DNA of 64,000 bases from Buchananella hordeovulneris. GTDB taxonomy: Bacteria > Actinomycetota > Actinomycetes > Actinomycetales > Actinomycetaceae. The notes beneath the pieces were generated by a model that was given only the letters and a program-made list of their open reading frames with translations, was not told where the DNA came from and did no database searches. Within the stretch, counting starts at the first letter, position 1. Each line of letters opens with the position of its first letter. Shown one piece after another: positions 33,775-42,273 of the stretch. A program made the position numbers and the translations under genes. The DNA lies in the NCBI RefSeq assembly GCF_001907235.1, contig NZ_MQVS01000001.1, forward strand, positions 310,001-374,000, read 5' to 3'.

Positions 33775-34629
33775 CTAGGCGAAGACGACGGTGCGCGACC
33801 CGTTGAGCAGCACCCGGTGGTCACAGTGCCACTTCACGGCCTGGGCCAGCACCCGCCGCTCCACGTCCTGCCCGATGGCCACCAGGGAGGCGACGTCGTC
33901 GGCGTGCGTCACGCGGGCCACGTCTTGCTCGATGATCGGGCCTTCATCAAGGTCGGCGGTGACGTAGTGCGCGGTGGCACCGATGATCTTCACGCCGCGC
34001 TCGTGCGCCTGTGCGTAGGGTCGGGCCCCCTTGAAGCTCGGCAGAAACGAGTGGTGAATGTTGATGACATTGCCCGCCAACTCCTCGCACACCCGGTCGG
34101 ACAGGATCTGCATGTAGCGCGCCAGCACCACCAGCTCGGCCTCGGTGGCCGCCACCAGGTCCAGCAGCTGCTGCTCGGCCTGCGGCTTCGTCTCGCGGGT
34201 GACCGGCACGTGGTGGAACGGCACCCCGTAGAACTCCGCGATCGGCTGCAGATCGGTGTGATTACCCACCACGGCCACCGGTTCGATAGCCAGGCCCTGC
34301 GAGCGGTGCCGGAAGAGCAGATCGGTCAGGCAGTGGCCGTCCTTGGACACCATGATGATGGTGCGCAACGGCCGCCCCAGCTCGTTGACCTGGTACTGCA
34401 TGCCGAAGCGCTCGGCCAGCCCCATCATGCCGCCCTCCATCGCTTCCCGGGAGGCGCCCGCCAGGTGCACGCGCATGAAGAACTGCCCCGTCTCGTGGTC
34501 GCCGAATTGCTGCGATTGCACCACATTGCCGCCGTACCCAGCGATCAGTCCGGTCACGGCGTGCACGATGCCCGGTCGGTCCGGGCAAGAGAGGGTCAGG
34601 ATTAGCTCGGGGGCAGCAGCACTCGTCAT
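33775..34629 (-). CDS. purU: Formyltetrahydrofolate deformylase
   Basis: A 284-residue PurU. It hydrolyses 10-formyl-THF to formate and THF and so balances the one-carbon pool. An N-terminal ACT-like domain (LTLSCPDRPGIVHAVTGLIA) is followed by the formyltransferase-like hydrolase domain, with NVINIHHSFLPSFKGARPYAQA (catalytic Asn and His) and GATAHYVTADLDEGPIIEQD (catalytic Asp). The ATG at 34629 precedes MTSAAAPEL; the in-frame upstream codons overlap the divergent acetyltransferase gene and are not homologous. It shares its metabolite with the purH and glyA-folD genes behind the ZTP riboswitches. Confidence 0.95.
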   Translation of the reverse strand: MTSAAAPELILTLSCPDRPGIVHAVTGLIAGYGGNVVQSQQFGDHETGQFFMRVHLAGASREAMEGGMMGLAERFGMQYQVNELGRPLRTIIMVSKDGHCLTDLLFRHRSQGLAIEPVAVVGNHTDLQPIAEFYGVPFHHVPVTRETKPQAEQQLLDLVAATEAELVVLARYMQILSDRVCEELAGNVINIHHSFLPSFKGARPYAQAHERGVKIIGATAHYVTADLDEGPIIEQDVARVTHADDVASLVAIGQDVERRVLAQAVKWHCDHRVLLNGSRTVVFA

Positions 34630-34693
34630 GCCCGCAGTGTAACGACGCCACCGAGTGGGCGGAAAACGGTCCGTCTCTGGGACAATATGCCCC

Positions 34694-35164
34694 ATGGATC
34701 TCACGCTCAGTGCCCTCACCGCCGCCGACGCCGGTGAACTGTTGACCATTCGTCGCGCCGCCTACGTCTCGGAAGCCCAGCGCCTCAAAGACCCCTACAT
34801 CCCCGAGCTCACCCAGAGCTTGGAAGAGATAGTCGCCGATCTTGAGACTGACGGGGTGGTCACCATCGGGGCCCGGGCCACCGGTCGCCTGGTCGGCTCC
34901 ATTCGGGTGGCCATCGACGCCACGCGGGCCACCATCTCGCACCTGGCCGTCGTGCCGGACCGGCGCAGCGAGGGCATCGGCCAGCAGCTGCTGTTGGCCA
35001 TCCTGGACTACCTGCCGCCGACGGTGGGGGAGGTGGCCATCCAGACCGGGCGGGACGCGCTGGCGGCCGCGGACCTCGTCGGCCAGTCGGGCTCCATTGG
35101 TTCCCTGGCCCGGGCCTACCTCGCGCGCATCCAGCCCGCCCTGGACGCCCGCGGCCAGCGCTAG
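34694..35164 (+). CDS. GNAT-family N-acetyltransferase
   Basis: A 156-residue acetyltransferase fold: LTLSALTAADAGELLTIRRA at the N-terminus, the core strand GRLVGSIRVAIDA and the acetyl-CoA loop HLAVVPDRRSEGIGQQLL (R/QxxGxG/A type). The substrate is unknown. Its start lies 64 bases from the divergent purU start, and a WD40-like gene follows after 12 bases, probably in one transcript. Confidence 0.82.
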   Translation: MDLTLSALTAADAGELLTIRRAAYVSEAQRLKDPYIPELTQSLEEIVADLETDGVVTIGARATGRLVGSIRVAIDATRATISHLAVVPDRRSEGIGQQLLLAILDYLPPTVGEVAIQTGRDALAAADLVGQSGSIGSLARAYLARIQPALDARGQR

Positions 35165-35176
35165 CGGGCAGCGCCC

Positions 35177-36337
35177 GTGGACGGGGCAGCCCCGCCGGTT
35201 ACCTATTTCGACCAGGATCCGCTGGTGGCCACCGCCTCCAAGCTCCCGCACGGTTACGTTACCGAGGTGGTGGCGCTCGCGCCCTGCGAGCTGGATGGGC
35301 ACCCGTGCGTCGTGACGTTGAACCTGGCCGGGCAGCTGCGGGTACGGGACGCGGCCACCGGCGTCGACGTTCGCCCGCCCCTGGGCGGGGGCCTGCACGA
35401 TTCCACCTACTGGGCGCAGGACTACGACTGGCATCTGCACGTGGTGGACATCGACGGTGTGCCCCACGCGCTGGCCAGCGCGATCTTTGGGGACGTGGAG
35501 TGCTGGAACCTGGACACCGGCGAGCAGCGCGGCCGCGAGCCGGGGTACGTGCAGGTGCCGACGGGCGTGTGGATGCAGGACTTCGACGTGTGGCAGACGC
35601 CGGACGGGGAGTGGCGGGTGGCCTTCGTGACTGAGCAAGACGAGCTGCACGTCATCGATCCGGTGACCGGCCGTGCCGTCCGCCCGGCGTGGCAGTCGCA
35701 GGTCAAGGGGCTGGAGTGGGTGGCGGCCGTGCCGGGCACGGCCGGGGCGAGGTTGGCGGGAATGAGCTGGCGCGGAGAACTGGCGATCTGGGAGCTGCAG
35801 GCGGGCCAGACCAGCGAACGGGTCGTTCCCGGCGCCCCGGCCGACGAGGTCCTGGCCTACGTGGACGCCGCGGGGGCGGCCGGCCTGGCGGTATGCCACG
35901 AGTTCACGGCGGGGACGCTGGCGCGCTGGAACCTCGACACCGGGCAGCCCCAAGCATCCTGGCGCTCGTCGACGCAGTTCACGCTGCTCGCGGACGCAAC
36001 CTACGGACCGGTGGCCTGCACGGTGCACGACGGGGTGTTCGAGGTGCGGCGGTTGGCCGACGGGGCGGTGGTGGTTTCCGCGGCGGCGCCGGACGCGGCC
36101 GGGGTGTGGCTCGTGGTGCCGTGCACTAACCAGGCCGGGCAGCCGCGCTGGGCCTGCTTCTGGGACGTGGAGATTCGCTTCCTGGATCCTGCCGCCGGGC
36201 AGTGGTCGGCGCCGGTGGCGATCAGCTACCCGGTGCGGGGGAAAACAGAGAACAAAGTGCACGGGGCCTGTGCCGTGCCCGGCGGCCGGTTGGCGTTGGG
36301 GCTGATCAACGGCTGGGCGAGCGTCGAGGTGCGCTGA
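35177..36337 (+). CDS. WD40-like beta-propeller protein, function unknown
   Basis: A 386-residue protein with GTG start and no signal peptide. Repeated strands of WD40/quinoprotein style are visible (GQLRVRDAATG, GDVECWNLDTGEQRG, DELHVIDPVTGRAV, GELAIWELQAGQ, GTLARWNLDTGQ, GVFEVRRLADGAVV, EIRFLDPAAGQW), about seven, enough for a closed propeller. Such cytoplasmic propellers usually scaffold protein partners. No partner is evident other than the acetyltransferase 12 bases upstream. Confidence 0.7.
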   Translation: MDGAAPPVTYFDQDPLVATASKLPHGYVTEVVALAPCELDGHPCVVTLNLAGQLRVRDAATGVDVRPPLGGGLHDSTYWAQDYDWHLHVVDIDGVPHALASAIFGDVECWNLDTGEQRGREPGYVQVPTGVWMQDFDVWQTPDGEWRVAFVTEQDELHVIDPVTGRAVRPAWQSQVKGLEWVAAVPGTAGARLAGMSWRGELAIWELQAGQTSERVVPGAPADEVLAYVDAAGAAGLAVCHEFTAGTLARWNLDTGQPQASWRSSTQFTLLADATYGPVACTVHDGVFEVRRLADGAVVVSAAAPDAAGVWLVVPCTNQAGQPRWACFWDVEIRFLDPAAGQWSAPVAISYPVRGKTENKVHGACAVPGGRLALGLINGWASVEVR

Positions 36338-36407
36338 GGCGCGGGGTTACAGCCGGGACCGAAACATAGGTGGGGTAGAGCACCCTGGCCCGCCCGCGCC
36401 CCAAAAA

Positions 36408-36438
36408 TGGGGGGCCAGGCGCACCGCCTGGCCCCCCA
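36408..36438. terminator. Bidirectional terminator after the sugar ABC operon
   Basis: TGGGGGGCCAGGCG and CGCCTGGCCCCCCA form a perfect 14-bp stem with a 3-base loop between the WD40-like gene and the minus-strand permease gene, preceded by an A5 run that acts as a T run for the minus strand. Confidence 0.85.
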
Positions 36439-36452
36439 CCGGGTGACTTCGC

Positions 36453-37346
36453 TCAGCCCTTAACGGACCCGGACATCAGCCCGCCCACGAAGTACTTGCC
36501 GAGCAAGATGTAGACGATCAGCGTGGGTAGCGAGGTGATTACCGCCCCCGCCATGGAGGCACCGTAATCGGACAGGATGGAGCCGTTGGCCAGATTGTTC
36601 AGGGCCAGGGTCACCGGTCCGTTGCGCGTGTTAGAGAAGAACAACGCGAACAGGAAGTCGTTCCAGGCGGAGGTGAACTGCCAGATGAGCACCACCACGA
36701 AGCTGGGGATCGAGATCGGCAACACCACCGAGAAGTAGGTGCGCAGCATGCCGGCCCCGTCCACGCGGGCGGCTTCGATCAGTTCCGAGGGGATGGTCTC
36801 GTAGTAGTTGCGGAAGATCAGGGTCGTGATCGGGATGCCGTACACGACGTGCAGCAGGATCAGCGGCGGGATGCCCTGCGCGGCGTCGAACGGCAGCACC
36901 GAATCCAGCTTCAGCAGCATCTGCAGCAGCGGGATCATCACGGCCTGGTAGGGGATGAACATGCCGAACAGCAGGAGCGTGAAGACGATGTTGGCGCCCG
37001 GGAAGCGCCACTTCGACAGCACGAAACCGTTCATCGAGCCGAGCATCGCCGAGATGATCGAGGAGGGGATCACGAGGGCGAACGTCCGGGCCAGGGCCGG
37101 GGCGAGGGTGTCCCACGCCTTCGACCAGTTGGCGAACTCCCAGGTTTCCGGCAGGAACCAGGTGCGGGACGGGTCGGCTTCGCCCACGCCCTTGAACGAG
37201 GTGATGAACAGGACGTAGACCGGCACCAGGATGACTGCCAGGGAGAAGATCAGCAGCGCGTAGCGCAGCGCCTTGGACCAGGTTTTTTCGTGGTCGACGG
37301 CGGCCCCGGCCTTGGCCCGGCGGGAAGACAGCACGGTGGTGGTCAT
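36453..37346 (-). CDS. Carbohydrate ABC transporter permease, MalG-like
   Basis: A 297-residue inner membrane protein with six predicted helices and the EAA loop EAARVDGAGMLRTYFSVVLP typical of CUT1 sugar importers, where the ATPase docks. Its start overlaps the stop of the upstream permease (ATGA), so the two are translationally coupled. The LxAxRxxxxxxxNS/WNDFLFALFF region also fits MalG. Substrate cannot be read from sequence. Confidence 0.9.
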   Translation of the reverse strand: MTTTVLSSRRAKAGAAVDHEKTWSKALRYALLIFSLAVILVPVYVLFITSFKGVGEADPSRTWFLPETWEFANWSKAWDTLAPALARTFALVIPSSIISAMLGSMNGFVLSKWRFPGANIVFTLLLFGMFIPYQAVMIPLLQMLLKLDSVLPFDAAQGIPPLILLHVVYGIPITTLIFRNYYETIPSELIEAARVDGAGMLRTYFSVVLPISIPSFVVVLIWQFTSAWNDFLFALFFSNTRNGPVTLALNNLANGSILSDYGASMAGAVITSLPTLIVYILLGKYFVGGLMSGSVKG

Positions 37347-38308
37347 CGGTTCTCCTTACCCTGCTTGGCGTCGTACACCAGGTACGGGATCACCGCGATA
37401 GCCACCAGCGTCAGCAGGATGACCCCGACGGCGGCCGCGTTCGCGTAGTCGCTGTTGGTCATGAAGTTGTACATGTCAATGGCGGGCACCTTGGTGGAGA
37501 AGTTCCGCTGGTCCGTGATTGACATGATGAGGTCGAAGGACTTCAGCGACATGTGGCCGATGATGATGATGGCCGACAGTGCCACTGGGGCCAGCTGGGG
37601 GAAGATGATCTTCCGGTACAGCTGCCACTCGCTGGCCCCGTCCACGCGTGCGGCTTCCCGCAGCTCGTTGGGGATACCGCGGAAGCCCGCCAGGAACAGG
37701 GCCATCACGTAGCCCGCCAGCTGCCAGATGGCGGGCAGGGCGATGGCGAGAATGCCCCAGGTCAGGTTCTTGGTCCAGGAGTTTTCCAAGAAGCCCAGGC
37801 CGAGCATCTGGAAGAGCCGGTTGAGACCGGAGGCCGATTCCCCGGTGGCGCTGTTGAGCAGCCACTTCCAAACCACACCGGAGGCGACGAAGGACACCGC
37901 CATCGGGAAGAGGAAGACAGAGCGGAAGATCCCTTCTCCGCGCAGCGGCTTCTCCAGCAGCCACGCCCACAGGAAGCCGAGCACCAGCGTGCCGACGAGG
38001 AACACGGCGGTGAACAGCACCAGGTTGATCAAGGAGTGCTGGAAGTCTTTGTTGCCGAACAGATTGATGAAGTTATCGAGCCCGACGACTTTCCAGGCGG
38101 CAGCGCCCGTGGAGCGGGCGTTGTCGTACTTGTCCGTGAGCGAGGTGTGGACGTTGACTCCGATCAGGCCGTAGACGAAGATGCCGACCAAAATGACGGA
38201 GGGGGAAATTAGCAGGACCCCGGGCAGCCAGTTGCGCAGCCGGGAAGAAAACGAACGATGACGGGGCGCGGCCTGCAAGCTCTGCGCACCGTCTTTGGTT
38301 TTAGACAC
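37343..38308 (-). CDS. Carbohydrate ABC transporter permease, MalF-like
   Basis: A 321-residue permease with six to seven helices and the EAA loop EAARVDGASEWQLYRKIIFP. The GTG at 38308 (VSKTKDG) is chosen because GGAGGTAA lies just upstream; the frame is open to 38362 but that runs into an intercistronic hairpin. It forms the membrane pore with the downstream permease. No ATPase gene follows, so the importer probably borrows a shared MsiK-type ATPase encoded elsewhere, as is usual in actinobacteria. Confidence 0.9.
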   Translation of the reverse strand: MSKTKDGAQSLQAAPRHRSFSSRLRNWLPGVLLISPSVILVGIFVYGLIGVNVHTSLTDKYDNARSTGAAAWKVVGLDNFINLFGNKDFQHSLINLVLFTAVFLVGTLVLGFLWAWLLEKPLRGEGIFRSVFLFPMAVSFVASGVVWKWLLNSATGESASGLNRLFQMLGLGFLENSWTKNLTWGILAIALPAIWQLAGYVMALFLAGFRGIPNELREAARVDGASEWQLYRKIIFPQLAPVALSAIIIIGHMSLKSFDLIMSITDQRNFSTKVPAIDMYNFMTNSDYANAAAVGVILLTLVAIAVIPYLVYDAKQGKENR

Positions 38309-38330
38309 GACAGTTACCTCCAAATTGGTA

Positions 38331-38365
38331 AAGGTGGGAAGGGTGCGACGCACCCTTCCCACCTT
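38331..38365 (-). terminator. Intercistronic hairpin between binding protein and permease genes
   Basis: AAGGTGGGAAGGGTGCG and CGCACCCTTCCCACCTT are fully complementary with a minimal loop, 15 bases after the binding-protein stop. Inside an operon this probably acts as a partial terminator or 3' stabiliser that keeps the binding protein in excess. Confidence 0.75.
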
Positions 38366-38379
38366 CGCCCGTCAACGAA

Positions 38380-39723
38380 TCACTTCTGCAGCGAGGAGGT
38401 GGCAGACACCAGCTCGGCCTGGAACTCTTCCAGGGTCGAAGCGCCCTCGGTGAACTTCTTGGTCACGTCGGAGATTTGCGAGGACACGGGGGCCGGGACG
38501 GCCGCGCCGTGGGCCAGCGAGGAGACGATGGTGTCCTCGCCGAACGACTTCATGGCGTTTTGCTGGTACTCGGAGAACTTGGCGATGTCCTCGGCACTCA
38601 GGTCGGAGCGGGCCGGGATGGAGCCCTTCACCGTGTTGAAAGCCACCTGGCCCTCGGGCGAGGAGATGGCCTTCAGCCAAGCCTTGGTGCCTTCGATGTT
38701 CTTGGCGCCCACCGGGACGGTGAAGGAGTCGGCGAGGAAGTCGAAGACGCCTTCGGTGCCCGGCACGGGGAAGTAGATGTAGTCGGTGCCGGCCTTCTTG
38801 CCGGACTCGTCGTAGGCGGCCAGGGCCCAGTCACCCATGACGTTGTAGGCGGCCTTGCCGTCGACGACGGGCTGCAGGGCGGGCTGCCAGTCTTCGTTGT
38901 GCAGCGCCGGGTCGGAGAGCTTCATGATGGCGTCGAAGTGGTTCAGGGCGCGGGTGACGTCGGCGGAGTCCCACTTGGTGGTGCCGTCCCACAGGCCGTT
39001 GTACTTCTCGACCCCGAGGTCGGCCAGCAGGATGGTCTCCAGCAGGTGCACCTGGGTCCAGGCCATACCCACCGTGATGGGGGTCTTGCCGGCGGCCTTG
39101 ATCTTCTCCATGTCGGCGATCCACTCGTCGATGGTGGCGGGCACCTTGGTCGGGTCGATGCCGACCTCCTTCAGCACGGCCGGGTTGGCCCACACGACGT
39201 TGGCGCGGTGCACGTTGGAGGGCACGGAGTAGATCTTGCCGTCCACGGTCAGTCGGTCGAGCAGTGTCGCCGGGAAGGCCTTGCGCAGCTCGAACTCGTC
39301 GTAGAGGGCGGAGACGTCCATGATCTGGCCGGCCTCAATGTAGTCGGTGAGCTCAGCACCGGCGTGCGCCTGGAAGGTGTCCGGCGGGTTCTTGGCAGCT
39401 AGGTCGGCGGCGAGCTTCTGCTTGGCCTGCGAGCCGCCACCACCGGCGATAGCAGCGTTGTTGAACTCGACCTCCGGGAACTGCTCCAGGAAGACCTTGA
39501 CCAGGGCCTCCAGGCCGAGCTTCTCGGAGCCTGCCTCCCACCAGGTCATGACGTCCACCTGGGTGGCCTTCGCGGCGTCAACGGCCTTCAGGTCCACTTC
39601 GGTGGCGGCAGCCGAGCCGCCACCATTTTGGGTCTTGGTGTCGGTGCCGCCCCCACCGCCACTGCAGGCGGCCAGGGCGAGGCTGGCGGCAGCAAAGGTC
39701 GCCACAACGGAAAGCTTGCGCAT
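38380..39723 (-). CDS. Sugar ABC transporter substrate-binding lipoprotein
   Basis: A 447-residue CUT1-type binding protein. The signal MRKLSVVATFAAASLALAAC gives a lipidated Cys at residue 20, then a Gly-rich spacer. The mature body has typical extracellular solute-binding features (VDVMTWWEAGSEKLGLEAL, YSVPSNVHRANVVWANP, NVMGDWALAAYDESG). TAAGGAGTTGGGT precedes the ATG. It is the first gene of the importer operon and is separated from the permeases by a hairpin. The substrate is probably a mono- or oligosaccharide; it cannot be named from sequence alone. Confidence 0.92.
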   Translation of the reverse strand: MRKLSVVATFAAASLALAACSGGGGGTDTKTQNGGGSAAATEVDLKAVDAAKATQVDVMTWWEAGSEKLGLEALVKVFLEQFPEVEFNNAAIAGGGGSQAKQKLAADLAAKNPPDTFQAHAGAELTDYIEAGQIMDVSALYDEFELRKAFPATLLDRLTVDGKIYSVPSNVHRANVVWANPAVLKEVGIDPTKVPATIDEWIADMEKIKAAGKTPITVGMAWTQVHLLETILLADLGVEKYNGLWDGTTKWDSADVTRALNHFDAIMKLSDPALHNEDWQPALQPVVDGKAAYNVMGDWALAAYDESGKKAGTDYIYFPVPGTEGVFDFLADSFTVPVGAKNIEGTKAWLKAISSPEGQVAFNTVKGSIPARSDLSAEDIAKFSEYQQNAMKSFGEDTIVSSLAHGAAVPAPVSSQISDVTKKFTEGASTLEEFQAELVSATSSLQK

Positions 39724-40072
39724 ACCCAACTCCTTACTCAAACGTCGTTGTTCTTGGGCGCCGTGCCCGCGAGCTATGGTCCCGGAGGACCTTGGGTCTT
39801 CCCAGTGTGCCGCTTTACCTGCATTAGTGGACGGCACTCACTCGGTTTAGTGGGCAACAGTTTTCAAATCGTGACCTTACCGCAGATTTCTGTTCCCTGG
39901 CTGGGCGCCGAGCCGGACCACGGTAACTTCGCGGGAAGCAGGTAGGCTCTATCCCGTCGCAACTGGCGAGGGTGGACACCACCGGGGAGCGGCAACCTGA
40001 CGCCTGACCGGTCGTCCGCCTGGGCCGGGAAGCACCCAAGAGCGCCGCTGGCGCCGCGATCAGGAGGTATAC
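39724..40072. other. Divergent regulatory region of the sugar importer and glyA
   Basis: This 349-bp gap carries the importer promoter on the minus strand, the glyA promoter and, from 39950, the ZTP riboswitch. A CACT-N6-AGTG inverted repeat (39839-39852) and a TTAGTGG direct repeat (39824 and 39848) are possible sites for a sugar-responsive regulator, but neither is strong. No regulator gene is adjacent. Confidence 0.4.
39950..40040 (+). promoter_or_regulatory. ZTP (pfl) riboswitch upstream of glyA-folD
   Basis: The aptamer parts are GTCGCAACTGGCG (39956-39968), the GGTGG/CCACC stem running into ACCGGGGAGCGGC (39980-39993), and the diagnostic CCGCCTGGGC (40016-40025). A short GCGCC/GGCGC hairpin (40042-40054) lies between it and the ribosome-binding site AGGAGGT at 40062-40068 and could be the switch element. 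Its target genes make and interconvert one-carbon folates, matching the ZTP signal of formyl-folate shortage. Confidence 0.92.
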
Positions 40073-41359
40073 GTGACCACCTTTGACACCACCGCGTCCC
40101 TTGCAGAGTTCGACCCCGACATCGCTGCGGTCCTGGCGGGAGAACTCGCCCGCCAGCGCGACACCCTGGAGATGATCGCCTCGGAGAACTTCGTGCCCCG
40201 CGCCGTTTTGGAGGCGCAGGGCTCGGTGTTGACCAACAAGTACGCCGAGGGCTACCCAGGCCGCCGCTACTACGGTGGTTGCGAGGAAGTAGACAAGGCG
40301 GAATCGCTGGCCATTGCCCGCGCCCGGGAGGTTTTCGGGGCGCAATACGTCAACGTGCAGCCGCACTCCGGGGCCACCGCCAACGCGGCGGTCCTGCACG
40401 CCCTCATTCAACCCGGCGACCCGATCCTCGGACTGTCCCTGGCGCACGGCGGACACCTGACCCACGGCATGAAGATTAATTTCTCAGGCCGGTTGTACGA
40501 CGTGCACGCGTACGGCGTCGACGAGCAGACGCACCGGGTGGACATGGACGCGGTGCGCCAGGCCGCGCTGGCCGCCCGCCCGAAGGTCATCATCGCGGGG
40601 TGGTCGGCCTATCCGCGTCACCTGGACTTCGCTGCCTTCCGGGCAATTGCCGACGAGGTGGGGGCCTACCTGTGGACCGACATGGCCCACTTCGCGGGCC
40701 TGGTGGCCGCCGGGCTGCACCCGAACCCGGTGCCCTTCTCCGACGTCGTGTCCACCACCGTCCACAAGACCTTGGGCGGGCCGCGCTCCGGCATGATCCT
40801 GGCGCGCGACGCCGAGGCTTTTGGCAAGAAGCTGGACTCGGCGGTCTTCCCCGGCCAACAGGGTGGGCCACTCATGCACGTGATTGCCGCCAAAGCCGTG
40901 GCGATGAAGGTGGCGCAGGGGGCCGAGTTCAAGGAGCGGCAGGAGCGCACCCTGACGGGCGCCCGGCTCATCGCCGAGCGGCTGGGGGCTGACGACGTGC
41001 GCGCCGCCGGTATCGAGGTACTCACGGGGGGCACCGACGTGCACCTGGTGTTGGTGGATCTGCGTAACTCGCCGCTGGATGGTCAGCAGGGCGAGGACCT
41101 CCTGCACGAGGTCGGCATCACCGTCAACCGCAACGCCGTCCCCTTCGATCCGCGCCCACCGCGCGTCACCTCGGGCCTGCGTATCGGCACCCCGGCGCTG
41201 GCCACCCGGGGATTCGGGGAGGCGGAATTCGCGGAAGTGGCCGACATCATCGCCACTGCCCTGGTGACGGCAGCCACCGGTTCGGTTGACCAGGCGACGC
41301 TGGCGGGCCGGGTGTGGGCCCTGACTGAGGCCTTCCCGCTCTACCCGGGGCTGGACTAA
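40073..41359 (+). CDS. glyA: Serine hydroxymethyltransferase
   Basis: A 428-residue PLP enzyme that turns serine and THF into glycine and 5,10-methylene-THF. The GTG start follows AGGAGGTATAC. Motifs: [45 protein letters not shown] and the PLP lysine in [13 protein letters not shown] (K232). It is cotranscribed with folD, whose ATG overlaps its stop by one base, and both are under the ZTP riboswitch. Confidence 0.96.
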   Translation: MTTFDTTASLAEFDPDIAAVLAGELARQRDTLEMIASENFVPRAVLEAQGSVLTNKYAEGYPGRRYYGGCEEVDKAESLAIARAREVFGAQYVNVQPHSGATANAAVLHALIQPGDPILGLSLAHGGHLTHGMKINFSGRLYDVHAYGVDEQTHRVDMDAVRQAALAARPKVIIAGWSAYPRHLDFAAFRAIADEVGAYLWTDMAHFAGLVAAGLHPNPVPFSDVVSTTVHKTLGGPRSGMILARDAEAFGKKLDSAVFPGQQGGPLMHVIAAKAVAMKVAQGAEFKERQERTLTGARLIAERLGADDVRAAGIEVLTGGTDVHLVLVDLRNSPLDGQQGEDLLHEVGITVNRNAVPFDPRPPRVTSGLRIGTPALATRGFGEAEFAEVADIIATALVTAATGSVDQATLAGRVWALTEAFPLYPGLD

Positions 41360-42273
41360 TGCCGGGCACCGGCGTGCCTCGGGAGCACTTCCCGGGCGGG
41401 GCGCTGCGGCTAGACGGCAAGGCCCTGGCAGGCATCATTAAAGCGGAACTGGCCGCGCGGGTGGCGGCCCTGGCGGCGCGCGGCGTCGTGCCCGGCCTGG
41501 GGACGGTACTGGTGGGGGACGACCCCGGCAGTCGCGCCTACGTGGCGGGCAAGCACCGGGACTGCGCCGAGATCGGCATCGCCTCCCTGCGAGAGGATTT
41601 GCCCGCCGACGCCACGCAGGCCGAGGTGGAGGCAGCCATCGACCGATTGAATGCCGATCCGGCCTGCACCGGCTACATCGTGCAGCTGCCGCTGCCACGC
41701 GGCATCGACACCAATGCGGTACTCGAACGTATCGACCCGGCCAAGGACGCCGACGGCCTGCACCCCACCAACCTGGGGCGGCTGGTATTGCGGGTCAACG
41801 AGCCGGTCACCTCCCCGCTGCCGTGCACCCCGCGGGCGGTGCTGGAGATCCTGGACCGGTACGGGCTGGACCTGGCGGGCAAGGACGTGACCGTGGTGGG
41901 GCGCGGCACCACCGTCGGACGCTCCATCGGGCTGCTGCTGACGCGCCGCGCCTGCAATGCCACCCCGGTGCTGACCCATACGGGCACCGTGGACCTGGCG
42001 GCGCACGTGCGGCGAGCCGATGTGGTCATTGCTGCCGCCGGGGTGGCGGGCATAATCACCCCGGACATGGTCAAGCCCGGAGCGATTGTCCTCGACGTCG
42101 GGGTCTCGCGGGTGGCGGACCCTGCCGGGGGCAAGGCCCGCCTGCGCGGGGACGTGGCCGCCGGGGTGGACGCCGTGGCGGGAGCCCTGTCGCCTAACCC
42201 CGGTGGGGTAGGGCCGATGACCCGGGCGATGCTGCTGGCCAACGTCGTGGAGGCCGCTGAGCGAACGGGCTAG
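41359..42273 (+). CDS. folD: Methylene-THF dehydrogenase / methenyl-THF cyclohydrolase
   Basis: A 304-residue FolD that makes 10-formyl-THF from the methylene-THF produced by GlyA. The catalytic lysine is in [17 protein letters not shown] (K65); [23 protein letters not shown] and the NADP-binding [16 protein letters not shown] follow, then [13 protein letters not shown]. Its TAATG junction with glyA indicates coupling. The last 4 bases overlap the stop of the convergent ABC permease gene. Confidence 0.96.
   Translation: MPGTGVPREHFPGGALRLDGKALAGIIKAELAARVAALAARGVVPGLGTVLVGDDPGSRAYVAGKHRDCAEIGIASLREDLPADATQAEVEAAIDRLNADPACTGYIVQLPLPRGIDTNAVLERIDPAKDADGLHPTNLGRLVLRVNEPVTSPLPCTPRAVLEILDRYGLDLAGKDVTVVGRGTTVGRSIGLLLTRRACNATPVLTHTGTVDLAAHVRRADVVIAAAGVAGIITPDMVKPGAIVLDVGVSRVADPAGGKARLRGDVAAGVDAVAGALSPNPGGVGPMTRAMLLANVVEAAERTG

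Noticed and set aside
34262-36262. Long minus-strand frame across purU, the acetyltransferase and the WD40-like gene
   Set aside because: It crosses three well-supported genes and their intergenic gaps and shows no homology-like pattern.
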